In this document: piece after piece, positions 41,196 through 49,755 of the stretch
How the letters are laid out: each line of letters opens with the position of its first letter
Position numbering within the stretch: position 1 is the stretch's first letter
From: Gordonia phthalatica
GTDB taxonomy: Bacteria > Actinomycetota > Actinomycetes > Mycobacteriales > Mycobacteriaceae
Length of the DNA: 64,000 nucleotides
NCBI RefSeq assembly: GCF_001305675.1
Contig: NZ_CP011853.1
Location: 1,674,001-1,738,000, forward strand
Reading direction: 5' to 3'
Position numbers and translations under genes: made by a program
The notes under the pieces: model-generated
The model's database searches: none
Told to the model about the DNA's origin: nothing
What the model saw: only the letters and a program-made list of their open reading frames with translations

Positions 41196-43256
41196 TCACG
41201 GCATGCCCGCGGCGACCTCGGTGCCCTGGCGGATGGCGCGCTTGGCGTCGAGTTCCGAAGCGAGGTCGGCGCCACCGATCACGTGGGTGATGACACCGGC
41301 TTCGGTCAACGGATCGACGAGGTCGCGCACGGACTCCTGGCCGGCGCAAACGACCACGTTGTCGACCTCGAGGACACGCTGGCCGGTCACATTGCCCTCC
41401 TTGTCGTGGACGGTGATGTGCAGGCCGGCGTCGTCGATCTTGTCGTACGTGGCGCCCGAGATCTGCTCGACGCCTTTCATCTTGACGGCGGCGCGGTGCA
41501 CCCAACCGGTGGTCTTGCCGAGCGTCTTGCCCTGTCGGCCGGTCTTGCGCTGCACCATGAAGACCTCGCGGGCGGCGGGCGTCGGGCGCGGACGAGTCAG
41601 GAAGCCGGGGGTGTCGAGATCCTCGGTGACGCCCCACTCCTGCTCCCACTCCTTGAGGTTCAGGGTGGGGGACTCGTCGACCGTCAGGAACTCGGTGACG
41701 TCGAAGCCGATGCCGCCGGCGCCGATGACGGCGACGCGCTTGCCGATCTCGCGGTGACCGAGGACGGCGTCCGCGTACGAGACGACCATCGGGTGGTCGA
41801 TGCCCTCGATGTCCGGGATGCGGGGGACGACGCCGGTCGCGACGACCACCTGGTCGAAGCCGCCGTCGATGATGTCCTGCGCGGTGACGCGGGTGCCGAG
41901 GTGGACGTTGACGTGGTTGATCTCGAGCTGCCGCGAGTAATAGCGGATGGTCTCGTTGAACTCCTCCTTGCCCGGGATCCGGGCGGCGATGGAGAACTGG
42001 CCGCCGATGGAGTCACTGCCCTCGTACAGGTCGACGCGGTGTCCGCGCTGGGCGGCGGAGACGGCGGCGGACAGGCCGGCGGGGCCTGCTCCGACGACGG
42101 CCACACGCTTGGCGGTGCGGGTGGCGCCGAGAGTCAGGACGGTCTCACGACCGGCGCGCGGGTTCAACAGGCACGACACCTTCTTGCCGACGAAGGCGTG
42201 ATCCAGACAGGCCTGGTTGCAGCCGATGCAGGTGTTGATCTCATCGCTGCGACCGTCGCGCGACTTGTTCACGAACTCCGGGTCGGCCAGCAGGGGACGG
42301 GCCATCGACACGGCGTCGACGCGGCCGCGCTCCAGGATCTCCTCGGCGAACTCCGGGGTGTTGATGCGGTTGGAGGCGATCAGCGGGATGTCGACGACGT
42401 CGCGCAGACGCTCGGTGAACTTGACGAACGCGCCGCGCGGAACCGACGTGACGATGGTCGGGACCTGGGCCTCGTGCCACCCGATGTCGGTGTTGATGGC
42501 GTCGACGCCGAGTTCCTCGGCGGTCTTGGCGAGGAGGGCGATCTCGTCGAAGGTCTGACCGTTCTTGACGAAGTCGGCAACGCTCTGGCGCAGGATGACC
42601 GGGAAGTCGCGCGGGACCTTCTTGCGGATGTCCTTGATGATCTCGACCAGGAAGCGCTGACGGTTCTCGGTGCTGCCGCCCCACTTGTCGGTGCGGTCGT
42701 TGGTGTGCGGGCAGAGGAACTGGTTGATGAGGTAGCCCTCGCCGCCCATGATCTCGATGGCGTCGTAGCCGGCCTGGCGGGCCAGCTTGGCGGCCGAGCC
42801 GAACGAGCGGATGACGTGCCAGATGATCTGCTCGGTCATCTGCAGGTGCTTGAACGGGTGGATGGGCGACGGCTCGCTGCCCGCAGCCACCTTGAGCGGG
42901 GTGTAGCCGTACCGACCGGCGTGAATGATCTGCAGGGCGATCTTGCCGCCCTCGGCGTGCACGGCCTTGGTGAATTCACGGTGGCGCAGCACGTCGGCGT
43001 GGTTGGTCATCTTGCCCGCGAAGGGGAGCAGCAGGCCGGTGCGCGACGGCGCGAAACCGCCGGTGATGATGAGCCCGACACCGCCGCGGGCGCGCTCGGC
43101 GTAGTACGCGGCCAGCTTCGGGGTGTCCCACAGGCGGTCCTCGAGACCGGTGTGCATCGACCCCATGACGACGCGGTTGTCGAGCGTCATGCCACCGATC
43201 TTCAGCGGCTCGAAGAGGTGCGGGTAGTGGGCGTTGGGCACCGTCTGGGCTGTCAT
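41196..43256 (-). CDS. fadH: NADPH-dependent 2,4-dienoyl-CoA reductase
   Basis: A 686-residue flavoprotein for beta-oxidation of unsaturated acyl-CoAs. The first 340 residues are an Old-Yellow-Enzyme-type FMN barrel, ending with the [4Fe-4S] motif CIGCNQACLDHAFVGKKVSC near 345. The FAD domain starts with VAVVGAGPAGLSAA near 388, and a second NADPH-binding fold contains VIGAGGIGFDV near 510. The architecture is the E. coli FadH type. It is 79 bases downstream of a PadR regulator on the same strand. Confidence 0.93.
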   Translation of the reverse strand: MTAQTVPNAHYPHLFEPLKIGGMTLDNRVVMGSMHTGLEDRLWDTPKLAAYYAERARGGVGLIITGGFAPSRTGLLLPFAGKMTNHADVLRHREFTKAVHAEGGKIALQIIHAGRYGYTPLKVAAGSEPSPIHPFKHLQMTEQIIWHVIRSFGSAAKLARQAGYDAIEIMGGEGYLINQFLCPHTNDRTDKWGGSTENRQRFLVEIIKDIRKKVPRDFPVILRQSVADFVKNGQTFDEIALLAKTAEELGVDAINTDIGWHEAQVPTIVTSVPRGAFVKFTERLRDVVDIPLIASNRINTPEFAEEILERGRVDAVSMARPLLADPEFVNKSRDGRSDEINTCIGCNQACLDHAFVGKKVSCLLNPRAGRETVLTLGATRTAKRVAVVGAGPAGLSAAVSAAQRGHRVDLYEGSDSIGGQFSIAARIPGKEEFNETIRYYSRQLEINHVNVHLGTRVTAQDIIDGGFDQVVVATGVVPRIPDIEGIDHPMVVSYADAVLGHREIGKRVAVIGAGGIGFDVTEFLTVDESPTLNLKEWEQEWGVTEDLDTPGFLTRPRPTPAAREVFMVQRKTGRQGKTLGKTTGWVHRAAVKMKGVEQISGATYDKIDDAGLHITVHDKEGNVTGQRVLEVDNVVVCAGQESVRDLVDPLTEAGVITHVIGGADLASELDAKRAIRQGTEVAAGMP

Positions 43257-43335
43257 GGCGCGACCTTTCTCGTGGTGGGACGTGCGGAGAGTCTGTGTTG
43301 GAGGGTCTGTGTTCGAAGGTCTGGGGCTGGATCGG

Positions 43336-43911
43336 TCAGGATGAGGTCGTCGAGGCGGCGAGCCCGGTCCGATCCAGTTCGCGGCTGAAGCGGTCGATCA
43401 CCTCGTCGCACCAGGCGACGGTGTGCTTGTGCATGGACACGCCGCCGATCAGGACCAGGTACTGGCCGAGTTTGCGGCCGGTGAGGGAGTCCGGGTCGGG
43501 GTAGTAGTCGCGCTCCCATCCCTGGAAGACGGCGAGCAGTGACGCCGCTCGGTCGCGGTACTCGCGCAGTTCGGCGATGATCTGCGTGAGATCCCCGAGG
43601 TCGGCGGCGCGGAGCTTGAGTCCGATCTCGCTACGTAGTGGTTCGAGCGCGGTGGGACTGGCGACCCATTCGGCGAGCATCGCCCGGCCGGCCTCGGAGA
43701 GCGTATAGACCTTCTTGTCCGGCCGCCCCTCCTGTGCCACCGATTCGAAGCTGACGAAGCCGTCGGAGTGAAGCTTCTTCAACGTCCGATAGATCTGCTG
43801 GTGCGTCGCCGACCAGAAGTATCCGATGGACCGGGAGAACTGCTGACCGATCTCGTACCCGGTCCCCGGACGCTCGGAGAGCGAGATGAGGATCGCGTGT
43901 TCGAGTGCCAT
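43336..43911 (-). CDS. PadR-family transcriptional regulator
   Basis: A 191-residue winged-helix repressor: LEHAILISLSERPGTGYEIGQQF then HQQIYRTLKKLHSDGFVSFE, the recognition helix and wing, and a C-terminal VirR/AphA-type dimerisation helix region from about residue 95. It is the upstream partner of fadH and probably controls it and itself. Start at 43911 chosen because the domain begins there in the family; 12 more residues are open upstream. Confidence 0.9.
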   Translation of the reverse strand: MALEHAILISLSERPGTGYEIGQQFSRSIGYFWSATHQQIYRTLKKLHSDGFVSFESVAQEGRPDKKVYTLSEAGRAMLAEWVASPTALEPLRSEIGLKLRAADLGDLTQIIAELREYRDRAASLLAVFQGWERDYYPDPDSLTGRKLGQYLVLIGGVSMHKHTVAWCDEVIDRFSRELDRTGLAASTTSS

Positions 43912-43925
43912 GCTCCGAGAGTAGT

Positions 43926-43970
43926 CATGCAACAGCGCGTTATGCAACAGTTTTCATATGAACTGTGGTG
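43926..43970. promoter_or_regulatory. Candidate PadR operator
   Basis: Two direct copies of ATGCAACAG (43927-43935 and 43942-43950), 15 bases apart, sit next to the dyad TTCATATGAA (43953-43962), which itself is inside a wider ACAGTT-N8-AACTGT dyad (43947-43966). The AT-rich block stands out from the GC-rich surroundings and lies just upstream of the padR start. Assignment to PadR is by position. Confidence 0.45.
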
Positions 43971-44093
43971 CATAGGGTGTGGGTGGGGTCGATACGGCGT
44001 CGGTAGGGTCGTTCGTCCCGGTGCGGGGGAGACCGACGTGGCATGGCGCACAGATCCGAGGCACGCGCCGCCGAATGCTGCTATGAAAGGGCC

Positions 44094-45017
44094 GTGACCT
44101 CGTTTCGCCGTATCGCCCTCCCCGGAACCGCCCCCGAAGACGTGCTCTGTCTCGACGACGGCAAGGTGGTGACCGGACTCGACGACGGCCGCCTGCTGCT
44201 GGTGGATCCCGCCGACGGCGAGGTGACGGTCCTGGCCGACACCGCCGGACATCTGCTGGGACTCGATTTCGGCGACGACGGCGCCATCTACATGTGCGAC
44301 CACGACCGCGGACTGCTGAAACTCGATGCGGGCGAGTCGCGCACCGTCGTCCTCGCCGACACCGTCGAAGGTCGCCCGCTGCGGTTCGCGAGCAATGTGG
44401 CGAGGGCCGACGACGGCACGCTCTACTTCTCGTCGTCCTCGCAGAACTTCACCATCGACCGCTGGCGGTCGGACCTGATCGAGCACTCCGGCACCGGACG
44501 TCTCATGCGACTGGTTCCGGGTGGCGAGGTGGAGGTCCTGCGCGACGACCTCCAGTTCGCCAACGGTGTGGTCCTCGGCCCGGACGAGGAGTACGTCCTC
44601 GTCGCGGAGACCGGTGCCTCCCGCGTGTCACGCTACTGGTTGACCGGCGACGCGGCGGGCACGTCGGACGTCTTCCTCGACGCGCTCGGCGGCTATCCGG
44701 ACAACATGTCGGTCGGGAGCGACGGGCTGCTGTGGGTGGCACTCGCGTCGCCGCGGAACGCGGTGCTGGAAGGCATCTTCCGACTCCCGTCACGAGCCCG
44801 CAAAGTTCTCGCGCGCGCACCGCAGAACATCGGACCGGCGCCCGAGGAAGTGGTCTGGGTGCAGGCTTACAGCTTCGACGGGACCCTGGTCCACGACGTC
44901 CGGATCGACGACCTCGACTTCGGCTTCGTGACCGCGGTGGCCGAGAACGACGGCGTGCTCTACCTGGGCACCATCATGGGCAGTGCGCTCGGCGTTCTGG
45001 ACCTGCCCGCGCAGTAG
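44094..45017 (+). CDS. SMP-30/strictosidine-synthase-like beta-propeller protein
   Basis: A 307-residue six-bladed propeller, cytoplasmic by sequence. Family blocks: DDGAIYMCDHDRGLLKL near 60, TLYFSSSSQNFTI near 110, FANGVVLGPDEEYVLVAETGASRVSRYWL near 155 and GYPDNMSVGSDGLLWVALA near 200, which fit the strictosidine synthase-like/gluconolactonase superfamily. A lactonase or esterase activity is possible. GTG start at 44094; an ATG at 44043 is in frame. Its 3' end overlaps the opposing ABC gene by 58 bases. Confidence 0.8.
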   Translation: MTSFRRIALPGTAPEDVLCLDDGKVVTGLDDGRLLLVDPADGEVTVLADTAGHLLGLDFGDDGAIYMCDHDRGLLKLDAGESRTVVLADTVEGRPLRFASNVARADDGTLYFSSSSQNFTIDRWRSDLIEHSGTGRLMRLVPGGEVEVLRDDLQFANGVVLGPDEEYVLVAETGASRVSRYWLTGDAAGTSDVFLDALGGYPDNMSVGSDGLLWVALASPRNAVLEGIFRLPSRARKVLARAPQNIGPAPEEVVWVQAYSFDGTLVHDVRIDDLDFGFVTAVAENDGVLYLGTIMGSALGVLDLPAQ

Positions 45018-46684
45018 TCGACCGCCCGAATCCGTCCGTCCTCCAGCCGCACAGTGGTGTCGGCGATCGACGTGACCCGCGCATCGTGGGTGATGAGCAG
45101 GGTGGTCCGGCCGCGCGCGAGGGCGCGCAGCGGGGTCAGGATCTCGGCGACCGCGGCGTCGTCGAGAGCCGCGGTCGGCTCGTCGAGCACCAGGACCGGA
45201 GTGTGTCGGAGGATGGCGCGAGCCATCGCGATCCGCTGACGTTGACCGCCGGAGAGCTCCAATCCGTCGCCGGCCAGCACCGTGTCGTAGCCGTCGGGGA
45301 GAGCCGTGATGAATTGGTGCGCGCCGGCATCGACCGAGGCCGCGATCACGTCGGCACGCGACGCGTCGGGCCGACCGTAGGCGATGTTCTCCGCGACGGT
45401 CCCCGGCCGGATGTGCGGTAGTTGCGGTAGCAGCGTGACCTGTTCGCGGACCGAGCGTCCGGTGGCGGTCGCGAGGTCGTGTCCGTTGATGGTGACGCGA
45501 CCGGCATCGGGGTCGTCCAAAGCGCAGATCAGTGCGGCGAGCGTCGACTTCCCGGCGCCGCTCGGTCCGGTCAGGGCGGTGATGGAGCCCGGGCGGAGCT
45601 CCAGGTCGACGCCGCGCAGGACAGGTGCCTCGGCGTGCGCGAAGTGGACCTCGGTGAGCCGCACGACCGCCGTCCCGTCTGCGGAGACCGGCAATGGCTG
45701 CGCGTCGGCGCGATCCGGACGATGGATCGGCTCGTCGAAGAGTTCGGCGATCCGATGGGCGCTGACCGCGGCCTCGGCGACCGAGAGCCGGACGTCGGCG
45801 ACCTGCTGGAGTTTCGGATACAGCATCGCCAGGTAGCCGGTGAGTGACAGGAGTTGTCCCACCGAGAGCGCGCCGTGCCGGACCTGCCACACCCCGACGA
45901 GCGTGACGATCAGCGAGACGCACACCTGGGCGAACCCGAGGACGCTGCCGAACCCCGCCTCGATGCGGGCCTGACCGATGCGGGCGGCGGCCCAGCGATC
46001 GCCGTCGCGCGCCAGCCGGTCCGCTTCGCGCTGCTGCTGGTTGTAGGCGACGGTGGTCTCGTGGGCGGCGAGTGCCGCATGGATGGAGTCAGCGATGTCG
46101 CTGGTCGCGGACCGTTCCTCGTGAGTGGTGTCGGTCTGGCGCCGTCCGTAGAACGCGGAGACGCCCCACAGCACCGGGCAGGCGGCCAGGGCGACCCCGG
46201 CGACGACCGGACTCATCAGGAACGCGGCGATCAGCAGGCCCGCGGCGTTCGCGACGGCGACGGCCAGGGACATCAGGCCGGTGCCGACCAGATGCTCGAC
46301 GGCCTCCAGGTCGCTGGAGTGCCGAACCAGGAGGTCGCCGAGGCCGCGGCGCCGGTGACTCACCGGTGCCAGCCGCTGCACGTGAGCGAACAGGGCGGTC
46401 CGCAGCCGCAGAACGATGCCCTCGGAGGCGACCGTGGCCAGCACCATCCCGACGTAGTCGGCGCTGACGCTGACCGCCGTGAGGAGCAGCCACGCGGCGG
46501 CGAGGTGGGCGAACGCGCTCCAGCCGTCGGCGCCGAGGGCACCGTCGACGACATCGGAGAGGACGAACACGCCGACCGCGTCGCAGGCTGCCGCGATGAG
46601 GAGGAACAGCGACGCCGAGACCAGGCGCCTGCGCTGGCCGACGAGGAACGGGGAGAAGCGGCGGACCGCGGCGGAGAAGGTCAT
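44960..46684 (-). CDS. ABC exporter, fused membrane and ATPase domains
   Basis: A 574-residue half-transporter. Six membrane helices fill residues 20-300, and the ATPase domain has GPSGAGKST near 375, ELSGGQRQRIAMARAIL near 476 and VLVLDEPTAALDD near 498. The helical domain is CydC/exporter-like, with no peptidase domain. It must dimerise, and no partner gene is adjacent. ATG at 46684 has a GGAG ribosome site. Upstream, on the same strand, are a stem-loop and a 43-residue peptide gene, so it may export that peptide or be regulated by it; both are inference. Confidence 0.9.
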   Translation of the reverse strand: MTFSAAVRRFSPFLVGQRRRLVSASLFLLIAAACDAVGVFVLSDVVDGALGADGWSAFAHLAAAWLLLTAVSVSADYVGMVLATVASEGIVLRLRTALFAHVQRLAPVSHRRRGLGDLLVRHSSDLEAVEHLVGTGLMSLAVAVANAAGLLIAAFLMSPVVAGVALAACPVLWGVSAFYGRRQTDTTHEERSATSDIADSIHAALAAHETTVAYNQQQREADRLARDGDRWAAARIGQARIEAGFGSVLGFAQVCVSLIVTLVGVWQVRHGALSVGQLLSLTGYLAMLYPKLQQVADVRLSVAEAAVSAHRIAELFDEPIHRPDRADAQPLPVSADGTAVVRLTEVHFAHAEAPVLRGVDLELRPGSITALTGPSGAGKSTLAALICALDDPDAGRVTINGHDLATATGRSVREQVTLLPQLPHIRPGTVAENIAYGRPDASRADVIAASVDAGAHQFITALPDGYDTVLAGDGLELSGGQRQRIAMARAILRHTPVLVLDEPTAALDDAAVAEILTPLRALARGRTTLLITHDARVTSIADTTVRLEDGRIRAVDYCAGRSRTPSALPMMVPR

Positions 46685-46704
46685 CGAAGGGCTCCGGGAC
46701 GGGC

Positions 46705-46742
46705 GAATGCGCCGTGCCGAAGGGGGACGGCACGGCGCATTC
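46705..46742 (-). promoter_or_regulatory. Stem-loop between the small peptide gene and the ABC exporter
   Basis: Perfect 15-base arms (GAATGCGCCGTGCCG with CGGCACGGCGCATTC) and an eight-base loop. It starts 25 bases after the peptide stop and ends 20 bases before the exporter ATG. There is no T-run, so a partial terminator, processing site or attenuator is more likely than a full stop. Confidence 0.7.
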
Positions 46743-46767
46743 GACGATGGGTGGTGGCGGAAGTCGT

Positions 46768-46899
46768 TCAGCCCACCCAGGTCCAGATCCACCGATGGTT
46801 GCGACGATCCCAGCGACGTTCGCGGCGGCGGCGCGGCGCGGCGTGCTGGCCGCCCTGCGGACGCTGGCGGTTGTCGGTCCGGTTGCTGTCGAAGCTCAT
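46768..46899 (-). CDS. 43-residue Arg/Trp-rich peptide upstream of ABC exporter
   Basis: A short frame with an AGGAG ribosome site seven bases before its ATG at 46899. The peptide starts MSFDSNRTDNRQRP, has a central GGQ, then an arginine block PRRRRERRWDRR, and ends NHRWIWTWVG. It has 14 Arg and four Trp at positions 30, 37, 39 and 41, strongly clustered at the end. Two roles are open. It could be a secreted or modified peptide whose exporter is the next gene. Or it could be a leader peptide on which ribosome stalling at Arg/Trp codons sets the following stem-loop. A longer in-frame extension upstream has no ribosome site and is not preferred. I do not recognise a family. Confidence 0.65.
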   Translation of the reverse strand: MSFDSNRTDNRQRPQGGQHAAPRRRRERRWDRRNHRWIWTWVG

Positions 46900-47218
46900 G
46901 AAGGGACTCCTGATTCTGTCGGTGTGATCCGGCTGCGGAGGGGAACGGTTGGTCGTTCCTCTCCGCTGCCGGCCGCGGATCTCGCGTCCGACCTGAACGA
47001 ATCTATGGACGGGTTCTGTACGAGCACTGGCCCTCGCCTGGCAGGCTTCTGGCAATCTCAGTGGCTTGGAAAACGCTGTGCGCCAAGCCCTCACACGAGT
47101 CCGACGAACTCGGTGAGGTGATGCTTACGCGCGCGTGATCGGGGTGCGGCGTCCACGCAACACCGCGCTCCTACGGTCGAACCGATCCGATCGACGGATC
47201 GGGAACCGAGGAGGCGGC
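46900..47218. promoter_or_regulatory. Divergent regulatory region, peptide-ABC operon / narK
   Basis: A 319-base gap with no further gene. Besides the leader stem-loop at 46935-46966 it holds a wide dyad GGCTTGG-N13-CCAAGCC at 47063-47089, a candidate operator for a dimeric regulator, and a small dyad CCGATCCG-N5-CGGATCGG at 47182-47202 directly before the narK ribosome site (GAGGAGG). No clear GlnR box was found: CTCAC-N6-CCGAC at about 47090-47105 has only the AC spacing. Promoters were not identified with confidence. Confidence 0.4.
46935..46966 (-). promoter_or_regulatory. Stem-loop in the leader of the small peptide gene
   Basis: Thirteen-base arms with one mismatch (GCGGAGGGGAACG with CGTTCCTCTCCGC) and a six-base loop, 36 bases upstream of the peptide ATG. 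It matches no riboswitch class I know. Confidence 0.6.
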
Positions 47219-48610
47219 GTGAGCGACGAGGTGCGACGGCGATGGGCGGGGCGCGGGGCGGTCATCAGCGATTGGGATCCCGAGGATCCGGTCGCGTGGC
47301 GGGAGGGCGGCGCGGCGATCGCCCGCCGCAACCTGGTGTGGTCGGTGGTCGCCGAGCACGTCGGCTTCTCCGTGTGGACCCTGTGGTCGGTGATGGTGCT
47401 GTTCATGCCGTCCGACGTCTACGGGGTGTCGGCGGGCGACAAGTTCCTGATCGGGGCGGTCGCCACGCTGTCCGGGGCCACTCTTCGATTTCCGTACACG
47501 ATGGCGACCGCCCGCTTCGGAGGACGGACCTGGACGGTCTTCTCCGCGCTGATCCTGGTGATTCCGGTGGTCGCGACCGTCGTCATCCTGGCGAATCCGG
47601 GACAGCCGCGCTGGATGTACCTCGTGTGCGCCGCGCTCACCGGGCTCGGTGGCGGCAACTTCGCGTCGTCGATGACGAACATCAACGCCTTCTACCCGCA
47701 GCGGTTGAAGGGCTGGGCGCTCGGGGTCAACGCGGGCGGCGGGAACCTGGGCGTGCCCGCGGTGCAGCTCGTCGGCTTTCTCGTGATCGCGTGGGCGGGG
47801 GACCGGCAGCCTTACTGGGTGTGCGCGGTGTACCTGGTGCTGCTCGCGGTGGCGGCGATCGGTGCGGCGGTCTTCATGGACGATCTCGACGTCCCGGGCG
47901 TCGACCTCGCGGCCATGCGGGCCGCCGCGGTGGACCGTGACACCTGGTTGATCTCCCTGCTCTACATCGGGACCTTCGGCTCGTTCATCGGCTTCTCGTT
48001 TGCGTTCGCGCAGGTGTTGTCACTGAACTTCGCTGCTGACGGTCAGAGTCCGGCGCAGGCGGCGTTGCACGCCGCTCAGATCGCCTTCATCGGTCCGTTG
48101 CTCGGGTCCGTCGCGCGGGTGTTCGGTGGACGCCTCGCGGACCGGGCGGGTGGCAGCTGGGTGACGCTCGCCGCGTTCGCCGGGATGGTCGTCGCCGCAG
48201 GCGTCGTGCTCGTCGGTCAGACGATCGCGGTGCAGGCGATCGGCTTCGTCGCGCTGTTCGTCCTGTCGGGGATGGGCAACGGCTCGGTCTACAAGATCAT
48301 CCCGTCGGTCTTCGAGGCCAAGGCGCGACGTCTGCCGATCGACGACGACGCCCGGTCAGTCCACTCGCGGGCGATGTCGGGTGCGGTGATCGGCATCGCG
48401 GGTGCGGTCGGCGGACTCGGGGGCGTCGGCATCAACCTGGTCCTGCGGCAGTCGTACCAGCAGTCAGGGGAGGCGACCGCCGCGGTTCTGGTGTTCGCCG
48501 CCTTCTACCTCGTCGCGGGTCTGGTGACGTGGCGCGCCTACATCGCAGTTCCTCGCGCGCGAGCCGAGGCGACGACTCCCGGCGCGGCGTCTGCGAAGCT
48601 GTCCGCATGA
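47219..48610 (+). CDS. narK: NarK-type nitrate/nitrite transporter
   Basis: A 463-residue major facilitator protein with 12 membrane segments. The nitrate-signature regions are present: GLGGGNFASSMTNINAFYPQRLKGWALGVNAGGGN-type sequence begins near residue 145 and GMGNGSVYKIIP near 355. The paired substrate Arg positions fall in helices 2 and 8 as expected. GTG at 47219 has a GAGGAGG ribosome site seven bases before it; in-frame starts further upstream lack one. Its stop overlaps nnaR by 4 bases. Confidence 0.92.
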   Translation: MSDEVRRRWAGRGAVISDWDPEDPVAWREGGAAIARRNLVWSVVAEHVGFSVWTLWSVMVLFMPSDVYGVSAGDKFLIGAVATLSGATLRFPYTMATARFGGRTWTVFSALILVIPVVATVVILANPGQPRWMYLVCAALTGLGGGNFASSMTNINAFYPQRLKGWALGVNAGGGNLGVPAVQLVGFLVIAWAGDRQPYWVCAVYLVLLAVAAIGAAVFMDDLDVPGVDLAAMRAAAVDRDTWLISLLYIGTFGSFIGFSFAFAQVLSLNFAADGQSPAQAALHAAQIAFIGPLLGSVARVFGGRLADRAGGSWVTLAAFAGMVVAAGVVLVGQTIAVQAIGFVALFVLSGMGNGSVYKIIPSVFEAKARRLPIDDDARSVHSRAMSGAVIGIAGAVGGLGGVGINLVLRQSYQQSGEATAAVLVFAAFYLVAGLVTWRAYIAVPRARAEATTPGAASAKLSA

Positions 48611-49755
48611 GCGATGACGCGATGAACACGTCACGGAGCACTCCGCAGTCACTGGCGGGGTGCTCCGTCGCAGTGACGGCAGCCCGGCGGGCCGATGAGC
48701 TCGCAGCCCTCCTCGGTCGACGCGGTGCGCACGTGGTCGCCGCGCCGACCATCGAGATGGTGCCGCTGTCCGACGACCCCGCGCTGCGGGCGGGCACCGA
48801 CGCGGTGATCGCGACGCCGCCCGACCTCCTGATCCCCACCACCGGCATCGGCTTCCGCGGTTGGGTGGAGGCCGCCGACGAATGGGGCCTCGCTGACCGG
48901 CTGATGACGGCACTCGCGTCCGCACGGATCCTCTCCCGCGGTCCCAAAGTGACCGGCGCGCTGCGAGCGCTCGGCCTTCGCGAAGAGTGGTCGCCGCCGT
49001 CGGAGTCGGCCGCGGAAGTCCTGGAGCACCTGCGATCCGAGGACCTCGCGGGCCTCCGTGCGGCGGTTCAGCTGCATGGAGCCATCGACGACTGGGACCC
49101 GAACCGTGCCCTGATCGACGGGCTGGAGGCGATGGGCGTCGAGGTGATCGCGGTTCCGGTCTACAGCTGGCGGCGTCCAGCCGATCCGACGCCCCTCGAC
49201 GCGCTGATCAGCGACCTCGCCGACGGTCGTTTCGATGCGGTCGCCTTCACCTCCGGTCCCGCGGCCGTGTCACTGCTGACCCGTGCCCGGGAACTGGGCG
49301 TCGACGGCCGCCTGCTCGCCGCGCTTCGTGAGAGGACGGCCGTGTACTGCGTCGGTCCGGTGACCGCGGCACCGCTGGATGCAGCGGGCGTGCCGAGCGC
49401 CTGGCCCGAGCGGATGCGGTTGGGGGCGCTCGCGCGGCTCGTGGCCGAAGACCTTCCGGCCCGCACACCCGACCTGGTCGTCGCCGGGCATCGGTTGAGC
49501 CTGCGCGCGTCGTCGGTGCTCGTCGATGGGGAGGTCCGGGACGTCGGCTCTGCCGGTCGGCGTCTGCTCGACGTCCTCGCCGGCGACGACCCGGGTGCGG
49601 TGGTGTCCCGATCAGACCTGTTGGCGGTGCTCGGCTCGGACGACGAGCACGCGGTGGAGACGGCCGTCGCACGACTGCGTGCGGCCCTCGGTCACCGCGA
49701 GCTGATCGCGACCGTCGTCAAGCGCGGATATCGGCTGGCCGTCGACGATCGGTGA
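48607..49755 (+). CDS. nnaR: NnaR-type regulator: HemD-like domain plus winged helix
   Basis: A 382-residue protein. Residues 15-270 match uroporphyrinogen-III synthase (GCSVAVTAARRADELAALLGRRGA, then FDAVAFTSGPAAVSLL and YCVGPVTAAPL). Residues 290-380 form an OmpR-like DNA-binding winged helix (VDGEVRDVGSAGRRLLDVLA to VVKRGYRLAV). This combination and the link to narK and nirBD identify NnaR, the mycobacterial nitrate/nitrite assimilation activator that works with GlnR. The HemD-like part probably senses rather than catalyses. The 3' end overlaps the opposing chelatase gene by 38 bases. Confidence 0.9.
   Translation: MSDDAMNTSRSTPQSLAGCSVAVTAARRADELAALLGRRGAHVVAAPTIEMVPLSDDPALRAGTDAVIATPPDLLIPTTGIGFRGWVEAADEWGLADRLMTALASARILSRGPKVTGALRALGLREEWSPPSESAAEVLEHLRSEDLAGLRAAVQLHGAIDDWDPNRALIDGLEAMGVEVIAVPVYSWRRPADPTPLDALISDLADGRFDAVAFTSGPAAVSLLTRARELGVDGRLLAALRERTAVYCVGPVTAAPLDAAGVPSAWPERMRLGALARLVAEDLPARTPDLVVAGHRLSLRASSVLVDGEVRDVGSAGRRLLDVLAGDDPGAVVSRSDLLAVLGSDDEHAVETAVARLRAALGHRELIATVVKRGYRLAVDDR

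Noticed and set aside
41124..43388. 754-codon plus-strand frame
   Set aside because: Antisense shadow of fadH.
43947..43966. ACAGTT-N8-AACTGT as an intrinsic terminator
   Set aside because: Too short and AT-rich, and located before a gene start; an operator is more fitting.
46768..47094. 108-codon version of the small peptide gene
   Set aside because: The extension has no ribosome site and runs through the leader stem-loop, whereas the internal ATG at 46899 has AGGAG at good spacing.
47090..47105. GlnR box before narK
   Set aside because: Only the AC-N9-AC spacing fits; the G positions are C, so it is too weak to call.
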